From Anaerolineae bacterium (GTDB lineage: Bacteria > Chloroflexota > Anaerolineae > 4572-78 > J111), in NCBI GenBank assembly GCA_023151115.1, contig JAKLJP010000001.1, forward strand, positions 62,001 to 126,000: a stretch of 64,000 bases of DNA, in the 5' to 3' direction. Numbering within the stretch: position 1 is the stretch's first letter; every line of letters begins with the position of its first letter. A program made the position numbers and the translations under genes. The notes beneath the pieces are model-generated. The model made no database searches and was not told the DNA's origin. It worked only from the letters and a program-made list of their open reading frames with translations. Shown here piece after piece: positions 23,939 through 32,488 of this stretch.

Positions 23939-26338
23939 ATGGGCGTAATTCGTTACAAAATTTGGCGTGACTTGTGGGAAAACAAGGGCCGCACCTGGCG
24001 GGTGATTGCGATCATTGCCATTGGCGCTTTTGCCGTCGGAGCGGTTTTGGGCGGCAAAGCGTTTATCCGCGAGGATGTGACCCGCACCTGGCAGGCCTCT
24101 CATCCGGCGACCATTGGCCTGGAGGTCAATCCGCCGGTTGACGACAGCCTGATCGAGTCCTTGCAGAATCTCAAGGAGATGGAGCGGGTCGAGGGCTGGT
24201 TCCAGGATAAAACGGTGCGCTGGCGGCGTACGCGCCAGGACCCCTGGCAGCCGGCCACCCTGGTCGCCCTGGCAGACTATGAGGAGCAGACCATCCGGCA
24301 GGTGAGCCTGGACAGCGGCGACTGGCCGCGGCGCAAGTGGATGGGGGTGCAGCGCGGGCGCGGCCTGGCAGCCGGCGACCAGCTTGAACTGCAAATTGAC
24401 AACAAGGTCTACCCGGTGGCGTTGAACGGAGTGCTCTACAATGCCGGCCACCCCTCGCCGGCCATGCTGCCCGACCCGATGTTTTTCACCACCCGCGAGC
24501 GCTTTACCCAACTTACCGGCGAGACCGGTTCCAGCCTAATCCTGGCCACCATCCCCCATTACAGCGACGCCGCCGTCAAGGCCGCTGCCGACCTGCTCCA
24601 GCATGAGCTGGAAAAGCAGGACATCGAAGTCAGCCCGGCCATCTCTGCGCCGGGCGGCTTTAAAACCCGTACCGGCCGGCCCGACCAGTTTACCAACCAG
24701 GATGCCCTGGACAGCATCTTTTTGATTTTGACGGTCATGGCCGCCGCCACCCTCGTTTTGGGCCTGTTTTTGGTCTATAACACCATCAATGCGGTGATTG
24801 TGCAGCAGGTCAACCAGATTGGCATGATGAAGGCCATTGGGGCCAGGTTCGGCCAGATTCTGGTCATCTATCTCAGCCTGATCCTGGTCTATGCGGGGTT
24901 AGCTTTGGCGCTGGCCGTGCCCCTGGGCGCGTTGGGCGCGCACGGCCTGCGGGTGATGATGGTCCAGCGGGTGGGCATGCTCCCCGGCCCTTTTGAGATT
25001 TCAGTGACGGCGGTGGCAGTCCAGGCGGCGGTGGCGCTGCTCTCCCCATTGTTGGTGTCGCTGTTGCCCATCTACCTGGGAGCGCGCATCACCGTGCGCG
25101 AGGCCATCACCACTTATGGCCTGGCCGCTGCCTCCAATTGGCTGGATCGGCTGCTGGTTAAACTGGATTTCATCCCCCGCCTGGCCTCGCTCACTGTGAG
25201 CAATACCTTTCGCAATCAGAAGCGCGTGCTCTTTACCCAGCTCACCCTGATCGGGGCCGGAGTGATGTTTATGATGGTTCTGAACACACGGGCCACCATG
25301 ACCCACACCTTTGGTGAGGCCCTCCTCTCGATCTTCCAGGCCAACGTGCTGCTCGATCTGGAAGAGGAGGCGCGGATCAAGCCGATTGAGACGCTGACCC
25401 GCAGCCATCCCGAAGTGAGCGCGGTCGAAGTCTATGGCACGGCCAAAGGGACGGCCCGGCCCCGGGGTCAGCCGGAGTCGAATGACGATAGCAAAGTCAA
25501 CCTGCGCGGTCTGCCCCTGCCTTCAAAGACATACGTGCCCCAATTACGGGCCGGGCGCTGGCTGCAGGCAGGCGACGATTACGCCGTGGTGCTCAACCAG
25601 GAAGTGGCCCAGGCGATGGGGGTAGAGGTGGGTGACTGGATTACGATTGACATTCCCACCCAACGAGAGTCGAACTGGCAGGTGATCGGCCTGCTCTTTG
25701 AGCCGGTGGACCAGGAGGTAGCCATCGTCCCGCGCGAGGTACTGCTGCGCGAAATGAATGAAGTGGGTCGAGGCCAATCTATCCGGGTGCAGACCATCAA
25801 CCAGGATGCTGCGAGTGAGGCGGCCACAGCGGCCGACCTGCGGGTACTCTATGAAGCGCGCGGTTATGAGGTCACGGCCAGCAGTCAGGATACTGCGCAC
25901 CGGCTGGCTACGGAACGAACCCAGCGCATGGCCCTGATCTTCGGTATTTTGACGGCGATGGCGGTGATGACGGCGGTGGTCGGGGCGGTGGCCCTCAGCG
26001 GCACACTGGCCATCAATGTACTGGAGCGGACACGCGAGATCGGGGTGATGCGGGCTATTGGGGCCTCAAGTTGGGTCGTGGCCGGCCAGTTTATCGGCGA
26101 GGGCTTGATCCTGGGTTGGTTGAGCTGGCTGCTGGCCCTTCCGCTCAGCCTTCCGGCGGGCCGGTTGTTGAGTTTGGCCTTGACTCGCACACTGCACATC
26201 GAGCTGGTGTATCAATTTTCGGTCTGGGGGGTTTGGTATTGGCTCGGCATCATTACCGTCCTGGCTGTTGTCGCCAGTTGGTTCCCGGCGCAAAAGGCGG
26301 CTCAGACCAGTGTCCGCGAGAGCCTGGCTTACATCTAA
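23939..26338 (+). CDS. FtsX-like ABC transporter permease (two FtsX domains)
   Basis: 799 residues with the MacB/LolC-type double layout: an N-terminal helix (RVIAIIAIGAFAVGAVLGG), a ~200-residue MacB-like periplasmic domain, three helices around 265-380, a fourth near 430, a second periplasmic domain, and three helices from ~670 to the end. TREIGVMRAIGAS and QIGMMKAIGARF are the coupling helices of the two FtsX modules. Permeases of this kind need an ATPase of the MacB/LolD family, but none is adjacent. The two ATPases upstream are of the ABC-2 drug type, so the partner is probably elsewhere. Confidence 0.88.
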   Translation: MGVIRYKIWRDLWENKGRTWRVIAIIAIGAFAVGAVLGGKAFIREDVTRTWQASHPATIGLEVNPPVDDSLIESLQNLKEMERVEGWFQDKTVRWRRTRQDPWQPATLVALADYEEQTIRQVSLDSGDWPRRKWMGVQRGRGLAAGDQLELQIDNKVYPVALNGVLYNAGHPSPAMLPDPMFFTTRERFTQLTGETGSSLILATIPHYSDAAVKAAADLLQHELEKQDIEVSPAISAPGGFKTRTGRPDQFTNQDALDSIFLILTVMAAATLVLGLFLVYNTINAVIVQQVNQIGMMKAIGARFGQILVIYLSLILVYAGLALALAVPLGALGAHGLRVMMVQRVGMLPGPFEISVTAVAVQAAVALLSPLLVSLLPIYLGARITVREAITTYGLAAASNWLDRLLVKLDFIPRLASLTVSNTFRNQKRVLFTQLTLIGAGVMFMMVLNTRATMTHTFGEALLSIFQANVLLDLEEEARIKPIETLTRSHPEVSAVEVYGTAKGTARPRGQPESNDDSKVNLRGLPLPSKTYVPQLRAGRWLQAGDDYAVVLNQEVAQAMGVEVGDWITIDIPTQRESNWQVIGLLFEPVDQEVAIVPREVLLREMNEVGRGQSIRVQTINQDAASEAATAADLRVLYEARGYEVTASSQDTAHRLATERTQRMALIFGILTAMAVMTAVVGAVALSGTLAINVLERTREIGVMRAIGASSWVVAGQFIGEGLILGWLSWLLALPLSLPAGRLLSLALTRTLHIELVYQFSVWGVWYWLGIITVLAVVASWFPAQKAAQTSVRESLAYI

Positions 26339-26355
26339 ATAAATGGAGGTTACGC

Positions 26356-26673
26356 ATGTCAAAACTAACCAGGGTGATACCCCCGCCTCTAAACGGAACT
26401 CGCCCATACCCCGGCGTAACGACTGCCCTCTTAAGCGAACGCGAGCGAGAGGTATTACACTGGCTCGCTTCCGGCGCGTCGAACCGTGAAATTGGCCGGG
26501 AACTATCCATCACCGAGAGTACGGTTAAGCGGCACGTTTACCACATCTTTGGCAAGCTGAACGTGTGTAACCGGACCCAGGCCGTCCTGTGGGCGATAGA
26601 GCTAGGGCTAAACCCAGGCGGCTTCATCGCCGATAGCCACTCCTGGAACGAGGCAAATGGACTCAAATCATAG
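26356..26673 (+). CDS. LuxR-type HTH DNA-binding protein
   Basis: 105 residues consisting almost only of a GerE/LuxR helix-turn-helix: LSEREREVLHWLASGASNREIGRELSITESTVKRHVYHIFGKLNVCNRTQAVLWAIELGL. There is no receiver or sensor domain, so it may act constitutively or bind a partner. The ATG at 26356, with TGGAGGT 6 bases before it, is preferred over several upstream in-frame codons inside the permease gene. It probably belongs to the end of the same operon. Confidence 0.85.
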   Translation: MSKLTRVIPPPLNGTRPYPGVTTALLSEREREVLHWLASGASNREIGRELSITESTVKRHVYHIFGKLNVCNRTQAVLWAIELGLNPGGFIADSHSWNEANGLKS

Positions 26674-26799
26674 CCAGGCCGGGTTGCTGGCCTGCCTGCT
26701 TGAAGTTGAGCAACGGGCAATTTTTTATCCAGCATTTTTTCAAGGGAGGAAAATCTTATAGCTCACCATTTTATCGCAATAACTCAAGACAACGCTAAC

Positions 26800-27201
26800 A
26801 TGGCCCGAAGCGATTGGCTGAAGTTGGGTCTCATTACGGCGGCTACCAGCATTGTCGCAGTCCTGGCGGTGCAAGCTCTGGCCGTTGCCCTCTGGCCGGA
26901 GATCGCCCTTTTTGCGCCGTTGGATAGTTATGTGCGTTCGGCGATTTTTACGCTGGTTCCAGTGGTAGGCGCTACGGCTCTGTTGGCCTGGTTGGTGGAA
27001 CGCCGGGCGAGGCCGGTTCAAACCTTCATCATAATTTCAGGGGTAGTCCTGCTTGTCAGCTTCATTCCCGACTATATTTTGCCTGTCCCCCATAAAACGC
27101 TACTGGCCAGCAGCGTCGCTGCTTTCTTGCATGTGGTGGCTGGGGTTTTCACTGTGTTACTGTTGGTCATTGGCTATCAACGGCGCACTGGACAGACTTA
27201 G
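26800..27201 (+). CDS. DUF6069-like membrane protein
   Basis: 133 residues with four hydrophobic helices (GLITAATSIVAVLAVQALAVAL, AIFTLVPVVGATALLAWLVE, TFIIISGVVLLVSFIPDYIL and AFLHVVAGVFTVLLLVIGY). Length and helix spacing, together with a short FIPDY turn, resemble the DUF6069 family found beside sigma factors and anti-sigma genes. The ribosome binding site is weak; GGAGG lies ~50 bases upstream of this ATG. Function is unknown. Confidence 0.65.
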   Translation: MARSDWLKLGLITAATSIVAVLAVQALAVALWPEIALFAPLDSYVRSAIFTLVPVVGATALLAWLVERRARPVQTFIIISGVVLLVSFIPDYILPVPHKTLLASSVAAFLHVVAGVFTVLLLVIGYQRRTGQT

Positions 27202-27237
27202 GGGCATTTGGTCGGAAGCTCAGGGTGGGTGGCCGTC

Positions 27238-27266
27238 TTGAACGATGAACCGCGCTCAAGTATAAT
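27238..27266 (+). promoter_or_regulatory. Promoter for the second Crp-family gene
   Basis: TTGAAC (27238-27243) and TATAAT (27261-27266) are separated by 17 bases. It implies a leader of about 150 bases before the ATG at 27423. Nothing else stands out in that leader. Confidence 0.7.
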
Positions 27267-27422
27267 GATTGCTTGGCAGCGAGAAATTAGGGTAAGTTTG
27301 ACCATTTGGCCGGCTCCCCGGTTGGTGGCGTAGTTTCTAAGGGTTGTAACAGAGCGAGGTGACGCAAACAGAGAGCTACGGAGCGATGCGGAGGCTCAGG
27401 TCGGCCGGTAAAGGAGTCGCGA

Positions 27423-28121
27423 ATGTCCAATAGTACGATTGACCCATCAGCTGACTTGCGGAAAATATCCTGGCTCACTGTGTTAGATCAAATCGGTTGG
27501 GCAGAGTTGCAGGCAGCCACGCAGTTACGTTCTTACGGTCCTGGGGAAGTGATCTTTTTGGAAGGCGATCCCCCAGAGGCCTTTTACCTGGTTCATCAGG
27601 GGTGGGTGAAAGCCATCAAGCTATCGCCCGAAGGGCGGGAGCAGATTCTGGACTTTCTTGGGCCAGGCCAGCCGATTAATATTGCCCCTGTCTTTGCCGA
27701 ACAACCCAATCCGGCCACACTCGTCGCCCAAGAGGCGTGTGAACTGTGGGTCATCCAGCAGTCCACCTTATTAACCCTGCTCGATCGTTATCCGGCCATG
27801 GCTCGGCTGGTCATCCGGGCCTTGGCTGGCCGCTTACTCCATACCATTTCCATGATTGAAGACCTATCGTTACGCTCGGTGACGGCCCGGCTGGCTAAAC
27901 TGTTGTTAGTGCAACTGGCCGATAGTGAGCAAACTGCTATTTCACGCCATCGCTGGGCCACGCAAACAGAGATGGCGGCCCGCCTGGGAACTGTGCCGGA
28001 TGTGGTTAACCGAGCTATACGCGACCTGGCCAGAGAAGGATTGATTCAGGTGGATCGACGCCAGATTGTGATTCTGGACCGAGCCGGGTTAATTGCCAAA
28101 GCTCAATTCTGGCAGCCCTGA
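27423..28121 (+). CDS. Crp/FNR-family transcriptional regulator (second)
   Basis: 232 residues. The cNMP-like domain has YGPGEVIFLEGDPPEAFYLVHQGWVKAIKLSPEGREQIL; the HTH at residues ~165-215 reads WATQTEMAARLGTVPDVVNRAIRDLAREGLIQVDRRQIVIL. The recognition helix is TVPDVVNRAI, lacking the E--SR pattern of the regulator at 8624, so it should read a different site. The usual cAMP-binding Arg/Ser pair is not obvious. AAAGGAG upstream supports the start. Confidence 0.88.
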   Translation: MSNSTIDPSADLRKISWLTVLDQIGWAELQAATQLRSYGPGEVIFLEGDPPEAFYLVHQGWVKAIKLSPEGREQILDFLGPGQPINIAPVFAEQPNPATLVAQEACELWVIQQSTLLTLLDRYPAMARLVIRALAGRLLHTISMIEDLSLRSVTARLAKLLLVQLADSEQTAISRHRWATQTEMAARLGTVPDVVNRAIRDLAREGLIQVDRRQIVILDRAGLIAKAQFWQP

Positions 28122-28294
28122 TGGAAAAACCACCAGCCACATGGATGGTCTGTTGTGCCAACGCACAAGAACCAGCGTAAAGATGGCTTCTGTGCTCTAT
28201 CGTTTATCAGAAAAATCGCTGGTCGCCTTTGCCAAGTTGGATATGTCAGACCGGGCCAGGCCGCAATTATGGCCAACGAATTGAGGTTGATACG

Positions 28295-30142
28295 ATGCTG
28301 AAACTGTTCCAACTTTTCCTGATTCTTTGGACAGCTTTATACCTGGTGGGCTGTGCAGCAAGCCCTCAACCGACAACGGTGATACCCCAAACCACGGCCT
28401 CCACATTTCAAACCAATGTGACGCCAACTCCGGTTTCGAACCCATCCACGCCCGTAGAGGTAACTACAGAGACAATTGCCACACCGACATCTCAGCCCAC
28501 TTCACCAACGCCGGCAAACACGGCCAGGCCGGATCCGACCCTGCTGGAATCCTCGGTGCATCTGCTGGCCGTAACCAACTCGCAGGAGCGATATGTCTTG
28601 CTGGTGGATCCCGCCAGCGGTGTCATTGTTCAAATTGAGGCCGGCGCAGCCCCGTGGGGACTGGCCCAGGTCGGCAATCGTATGTTTGTCTCCACCGCCG
28701 AGGGTATTGCGGTGATTGATCTGAACCAGCGCGAGCGGCTGGCCCTGGTACCCTACCAAACCGATGTCGGCGCGCCGCAGTATGGTGAATACCGGCCCGG
28801 TGGGATGGGCATTGCCGCTTCACCCGACGGGCGGCAGGTTTATGTGGGGGTCTACGTGTCGGGCCAGCCCAGCCAGCTTGAAATTCTCAATACTGAAACC
28901 CTGACTATTATGGGCAGGGTACCGATCGGTATCCGTCCCTTTGAGGTGCTGGTTAGCGCCGATGGCCGTGAGGTCTTCACCATTGACCACGACTCCTATT
29001 CTGTTACCGCCGTTGCTCCAACGACCTTGGCGACTCGCACTTTTGACGTTGCGCCGCTGGGAAATGGCGCCTTTGACAAGCCGCATTACGCGGCTCTGGC
29101 CGCCGATGGACAGTTGTGGCTGCCGTTTCAGGGGCAGGCGCTGGTTAAATTGGATCCGGCCAGCGGCCAGTTTGACACCTTCCCTCTTACCGCCAACACG
29201 CATCAGCACGGCGTGGCTTTAACCCCGAATGGACGTTATCTGCTCATCGTGGGCACCGGGGCGGCCGGCGGGGCTAGCGCCGGACCAAGTTTGACTATTT
29301 TTGACACCCAGACGATGGCGGAGGAGGTGATGCCGCTGGCTCGCCCCCACGAGGATATCGCCATCAGCCTGGATGGGAATTACGCTTACCTTACCGGTGG
29401 TTACTTGCTGACCGGCGGTTGGGAGGGCTTGACCGTGGTTGATTTGCAGCAACGCACAAGCAGTGAACTGACCGTTGCCGGTTATCCGCTGGACATTGTG
29501 GCTTTACCTCCCCAAGATGCTGCCGAAGATAAGGGGGCCAATATGGAACAACTCAATAGGGCGTTGACTGCCGCTGCCAGGCAGGGTGATGCGGCGGCAG
29601 TGCAGGATTTGTTAGCTCAAGGGGCCAGCGTTCACGCCAGCGATAACCAGGGGATAACGGCGCTGATTGCCGCTGCCTACCAGAATCATCTGGAGGTGGC
29701 TAAACTGCTGATCGAGGCTGGCGCGGATGTGAATGTACAGGACAACACCCAACAGAGCGCTTATCTGATTTCCACCGCCGACGGCTATCTGGAGCTGCTC
29801 AAGCTCACCCTGGAAGCCGGAGCCGACGTGCACAGCCTGGACAGCTACAATGGCACCGGCCTCATTCGGGCTGCTGACCGGGGGCATGCCGAGATCGTTG
29901 AGGAATTGCTAAAAACCGATATCGCCATTGATCACGTCAACCGGCTGGGCTGGACGGCGTTGCTGGAAGCCATCATTCTGGGCGATGGTGGGCCGCGTCA
30001 CACCGAGGTAGTCCGGTTGCTGGTGCAAGCCGGCGCTGATGTCAACCTGGCCGACCGGAACGGGGTAACACCGCTGGCCCATGCCCGACAGCAAGGTTTT
30101 GAAGAGATTATTGTCATTTTGAAAAGTGCAGGCGCTCATTAA
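28295..30142 (+). CDS. Lipoprotein with YVTN-type beta-propeller and ankyrin repeats
   Basis: 615 residues from the ATG at 28295 (after GAGGTTGATACG). A lipoprotein signal (LFLILWTALYLVGC) puts the lipid-modified Cys near residue 20. A Thr/Pro-rich linker follows, then YVTN/lactonase-like propeller blades (~residues 80-410: GGMGIAASPDGRQVYVGVYV, GRVPIGIRPFEVLVSADGREVF, HGVALTPNGRYLLIVG). About five ankyrin repeats follow (~430-615: NQGITALIAAAYQNHLEVAKLLIEAGADVN, GWTALLEAIILG, VVRLLVQAGADVNLADRNGVTPLAHAR). Both halves are protein-interaction folds, so a surface-exposed binding role is inferred. The pairing in one chain is uncommon. Confidence 0.85.
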   Translation: MLKLFQLFLILWTALYLVGCAASPQPTTVIPQTTASTFQTNVTPTPVSNPSTPVEVTTETIATPTSQPTSPTPANTARPDPTLLESSVHLLAVTNSQERYVLLVDPASGVIVQIEAGAAPWGLAQVGNRMFVSTAEGIAVIDLNQRERLALVPYQTDVGAPQYGEYRPGGMGIAASPDGRQVYVGVYVSGQPSQLEILNTETLTIMGRVPIGIRPFEVLVSADGREVFTIDHDSYSVTAVAPTTLATRTFDVAPLGNGAFDKPHYAALAADGQLWLPFQGQALVKLDPASGQFDTFPLTANTHQHGVALTPNGRYLLIVGTGAAGGASAGPSLTIFDTQTMAEEVMPLARPHEDIAISLDGNYAYLTGGYLLTGGWEGLTVVDLQQRTSSELTVAGYPLDIVALPPQDAAEDKGANMEQLNRALTAAARQGDAAAVQDLLAQGASVHASDNQGITALIAAAYQNHLEVAKLLIEAGADVNVQDNTQQSAYLISTADGYLELLKLTLEAGADVHSLDSYNGTGLIRAADRGHAEIVEELLKTDIAIDHVNRLGWTALLEAIILGDGGPRHTEVVRLLVQAGADVNLADRNGVTPLAHARQQGFEEIIVILKSAGAH

Positions 30143-30279
30143 GATACGTGCTGAACGTGGTAGTAATGCAGAATTCACAGAGTAAACGTCAGAGGGTTGT
30201 TGTTCTTAACTCTGTCCCTAATATGCGCACGTTAATTTAAGCCCAAACTGGACCGAAATATCAAGCACTTACTGTCAAC

Positions 30280-30330
30280 AACCTTGTAATTTAGCCTTGT
30301 AATTTAGAAAAATTCGCTATAATAACCAGA
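30280..30330 (+). repeat. Short direct repeat and -10-like box after the lipoprotein gene
   Basis: CCTTGTAATTTAG occurs twice in immediate succession (about 30281-30307), followed by a TATAAT-like box in GCTATAATAACC. No credible gene follows within 250 bases, so any transcript would be non-coding or short. The stretch 30143-30916 holds no gene I can support. Confidence 0.4.
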
Positions 30331-30567
30331 TTTAAGGCCAAGGTGAGGGGGCCAAGTTCTAAATTACAAAGCAAATTGCATCGCTGCGAGGTAAGGGCTT
30401 CAAGGTTGGGATATATTAATTTGGAGAATAGATCGGGCGGCCGCGGTGGCAGCATAACAATAATGGCTAGGTTCTTAGTTATCAGTACAAAAGAAGATTA
30501 CCGCTCTAGTCGAGCTTATCCCGAGCCAAATCACCTGGACAGAATGCCTACAATGAGAATATAGAGG

Positions 30568-30616
30568 CAGTTATATCACTGTGTAACACATGTGGTATTA
30601 CATTGTGATATAACTG
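30568..30616. repeat. Long inverted repeat
   Basis: Perfect 12-base arms CAGTTATATCAC (30568-30579) and GTGATATAACTG (30605-30616). The stem can extend inward through TGTAA/TTACA, leaving a loop with the palindrome CACATGTG. It has no T tract, so it is not a simple terminator. It could be a recombination site, an operator or a mobile-element relic. Confidence 0.75.
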
Positions 30617-30762
30617 ACAAATACTAAGCGCCATTCTTTGACCAAAAAGGAACATCAATCAAAACAGGGTTCAATCCCAATCAGCTCATGAATAATAGGT
30701 TGCCGATAAGTTTTCAATCATCGCAGGAAGCCTTCCCAAAGGTGGTTGTGAGCGGGTAGATT

Positions 30763-30787
30763 TTACCTGGTACAATGTACCAGGTAA
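30763..30787. promoter_or_regulatory. Perfect 25-base palindrome upstream of the ParB-like locus
   Basis: Arms TTACCTGGTAC (30763-30773) and GTACCAGGTAA (30777-30787) are perfectly complementary around AAT. The centre holds a -10-like TACAAT. It lies 130 bases before the next gene and 0.67 kb before a ParB-like gene, so an operator or parS-like site is possible. Confidence 0.7.
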
Positions 30788-30849
30788 TCTGAGGTTATGA
30801 GATTTCGAGGAAGAGTATGTATTTTTATGGTTTATAACTCATTTTAGGC

Positions 30850-30879
30850 TTGACAAACGTTCAAGAGTATATTATACTA
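30850..30879 (+). promoter_or_regulatory. Promoter for the 30917 gene
   Basis: Consensus TTGACA (30850-30855) and TATACT (30874-30879), 18 bases apart, 37 bases before the ATG. Confidence 0.75.
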
Positions 30880-30916
30880 TGATCTAATTAAACCAGGGTA
30901 TTCTTGGGAGATACTG

Positions 30917-31327
30917 ATGGCTTCAGTGCAAAAATTAGAATTAGTGAATAAAAACGAGACCCTATACGCCAAGTTACAATTTGGTACGAATAACATCAAT
31001 CTAGCCGCGGCCACGTTGATGATTAGCTTTTTTGGCGGCCGGTACGAAGTCGAAGAGGATGGATCAGTTTTATACCACTATCCTGGAGCCGATTTCGCAA
31101 AATATCTCGAGATGTACTACAAACTCGCGCACGTATTTGATACCGTGTGCGAGCTTATTTTAGAGGATGTGATTACCGTAAAACAGGCTGAGGAACACTG
31201 GGGCAAAACCAATCTCAGCCAAAACGCACGTGGTAGATTGTGGATGAGGAGTTTGGGAGACTATCGCCGTAACAATCTGGCGATCACAACCCGGAGCGCC
31301 ATGGAGCGCCTTTACGACTCCTCGTAA
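30917..31327 (+). CDS. Hypothetical protein upstream of the ParB-like gene
   Basis: 136 residues, preceded by a clear promoter and a GGGAG site. No family is recognised. The first half looks beta-rich (VQKLELVNKNETLYAKLQFGTNNINLAAATLMISFFGGRYEVEEDGSVLYHYPG); the second is helical and basic at the end (WGKTNLSQNARGRLWMRSLGDYRRNNLAITTRSAMERL). The gene is followed by two hairpins and then the ParB-like gene. It probably belongs to the same accessory element. Confidence 0.65.
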   Translation: MASVQKLELVNKNETLYAKLQFGTNNINLAAATLMISFFGGRYEVEEDGSVLYHYPGADFAKYLEMYYKLAHVFDTVCELILEDVITVKQAEEHWGKTNLSQNARGRLWMRSLGDYRRNNLAITTRSAMERLYDSS

Positions 31328-31344
31328 ACCCGGTAAAAATAAAA

Positions 31345-31409
31345 CCACCCGATGAGAATTAGGCCTCTCACCGGGTGGCTAGGCGGCGCAAGGACCAAAA
31401 GGCCGCCTA
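31345..31409 (+). terminator. Tandem hairpins between the 30917 and 31457 genes
   Basis: Hairpin 1 is CCACCCGATGAGA paired with TCTCACCGGGTGG (31345-31378). Hairpin 2 is TAGGCGGC (31380-31387) paired with GCCGCCTA (31402-31409). Neither has a T tract. The loop of hairpin 2 includes most of GCAAGGACCAAAA, which is repeated as the ribosome binding site of the next gene (31444-31456), so regulation by pairing or protein binding is possible. Confidence 0.6.
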
Positions 31410-31456
31410 ATTAGCAAATATTATAATCAAAATAGCAGAATAAGCAAGGACCAAAA

Positions 31457-32455
31457 ATGTTAGACGAAAATTTATCTCATGGATATTTTTCCCCGCACGA
31501 TCCATCGCTTATATTTATCCAATCCCGCGTAAAACTAAATCAAACGGCCATTGAAAAGTACGCTGACAAGATGAGCCACGGCGTACAGTTCGAGGCAGTT
31601 AAAGCTATCCAGGATAGCGACGGTACCCTTTACGTCTGGGATGGCTACCATCGCGGTGAGGCAGCTAAGCTCGCCTGTGTGGAGTTGCTGGTAGAATTTC
31701 GGCCGGGTACCCGCCGAGAGGCCGAATGGGAATCGCTTGGCGCCAACAAATTGCATGGCCTGCAACGGACCTCGGAAGATGAAGATAAGGTGGTCCGGCA
31801 GGCCTTGCTTGATTTTCCAGAGCAGAGTATCCGAAAAATCAATGAACACACGGGTGTTGACCGCCGGCGTATCGCGCGCATACGCCAGGAGCTCATCGAA
31901 GCAGGCGCGATTGCTGATAGTGGGGACGAGGTGGTTGTTGAGCGTAAAGGGCAGGTGTATCGCCAAAAGGTCCATCGCAAAGATTCCCCTACTGTAGCTG
32001 CCAACCAAGCAGAGGGTGCAATTGTCCTATCTACGACTTCCCAAGAAGAAACCGCGCTCAATCAAGAGACCCGGTTTCCCAACATCCAGTTAGGCGAATT
32101 TGATTGCCCCCGCTGCTTGATCCAGCAGGTCGTCCATAGAAACGGCGGCGCTTGGTGTCTCGCGTGTGATGCCAAGTGGAACAAGCTGGATGAGTTTGAT
32201 GCGGAGCGGTTGAAGCTCCAATCTGGAAGTGCCGCAAGAGTTCACTCTGTTTCTACTCATAATAATCTCACTCTGTCTTCGAAAGCATCACCCACATCTC
32301 CGGAATTGTTACGTCATCAAGTGCAGGATCTGGCTGGCCAATTGATCAGCCAGATATCCGAGAGTCATCTATCAGAGCTAGAAAAACGGTTACGCGCTCT
32401 AGCTGAGGAGTTTGGCGTCGAGTTAACTACGGTTCAACGTAACGAGAGAATATAA
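31457..32455 (+). CDS. ParB-like nuclease-domain protein with zinc ribbon
   Basis: 332 residues. Residues ~15-85 resemble the ParB/sulfiredoxin N-terminal domain (IQSRVKLNQTAIEKYADKM, LYVWDGYHRGEAAKLACVELLVEF, where GYHRGEAA stands in for the GxxR motif). Residues ~110-165 form a helix-rich HTH-like unit (SIRKINEHTGVDRRRIARIRQELIEAG). A zinc ribbon follows: C217, C220, C234 and C237 in CPRC and CLAC. The C-terminus has a helical segment near 290-325. ParB proteins bind parS and CTP in plasmid or chromosome partition; no ParA is adjacent. It may be a regulator or relic of an integrated plasmid. Confidence 0.72.
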   Translation: MLDENLSHGYFSPHDPSLIFIQSRVKLNQTAIEKYADKMSHGVQFEAVKAIQDSDGTLYVWDGYHRGEAAKLACVELLVEFRPGTRREAEWESLGANKLHGLQRTSEDEDKVVRQALLDFPEQSIRKINEHTGVDRRRIARIRQELIEAGAIADSGDEVVVERKGQVYRQKVHRKDSPTVAANQAEGAIVLSTTSQEETALNQETRFPNIQLGEFDCPRCLIQQVVHRNGGAWCLACDAKWNKLDEFDAERLKLQSGSAARVHSVSTHNNLTLSSKASPTSPELLRHQVQDLAGQLISQISESHLSELEKRLRALAEEFGVELTTVQRNERI

Positions 32456-32488
32456 GATTACATTCTAGTACTCCAGAGCCTTTGCCTC

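Noticed and set aside
30343..30564. 73-residue rightward frame in the gap before the ParB-like locus
   Set aside because: Basic, low-complexity translation with no ribosome binding site and no family resemblance; the region is better described by its palindromes.
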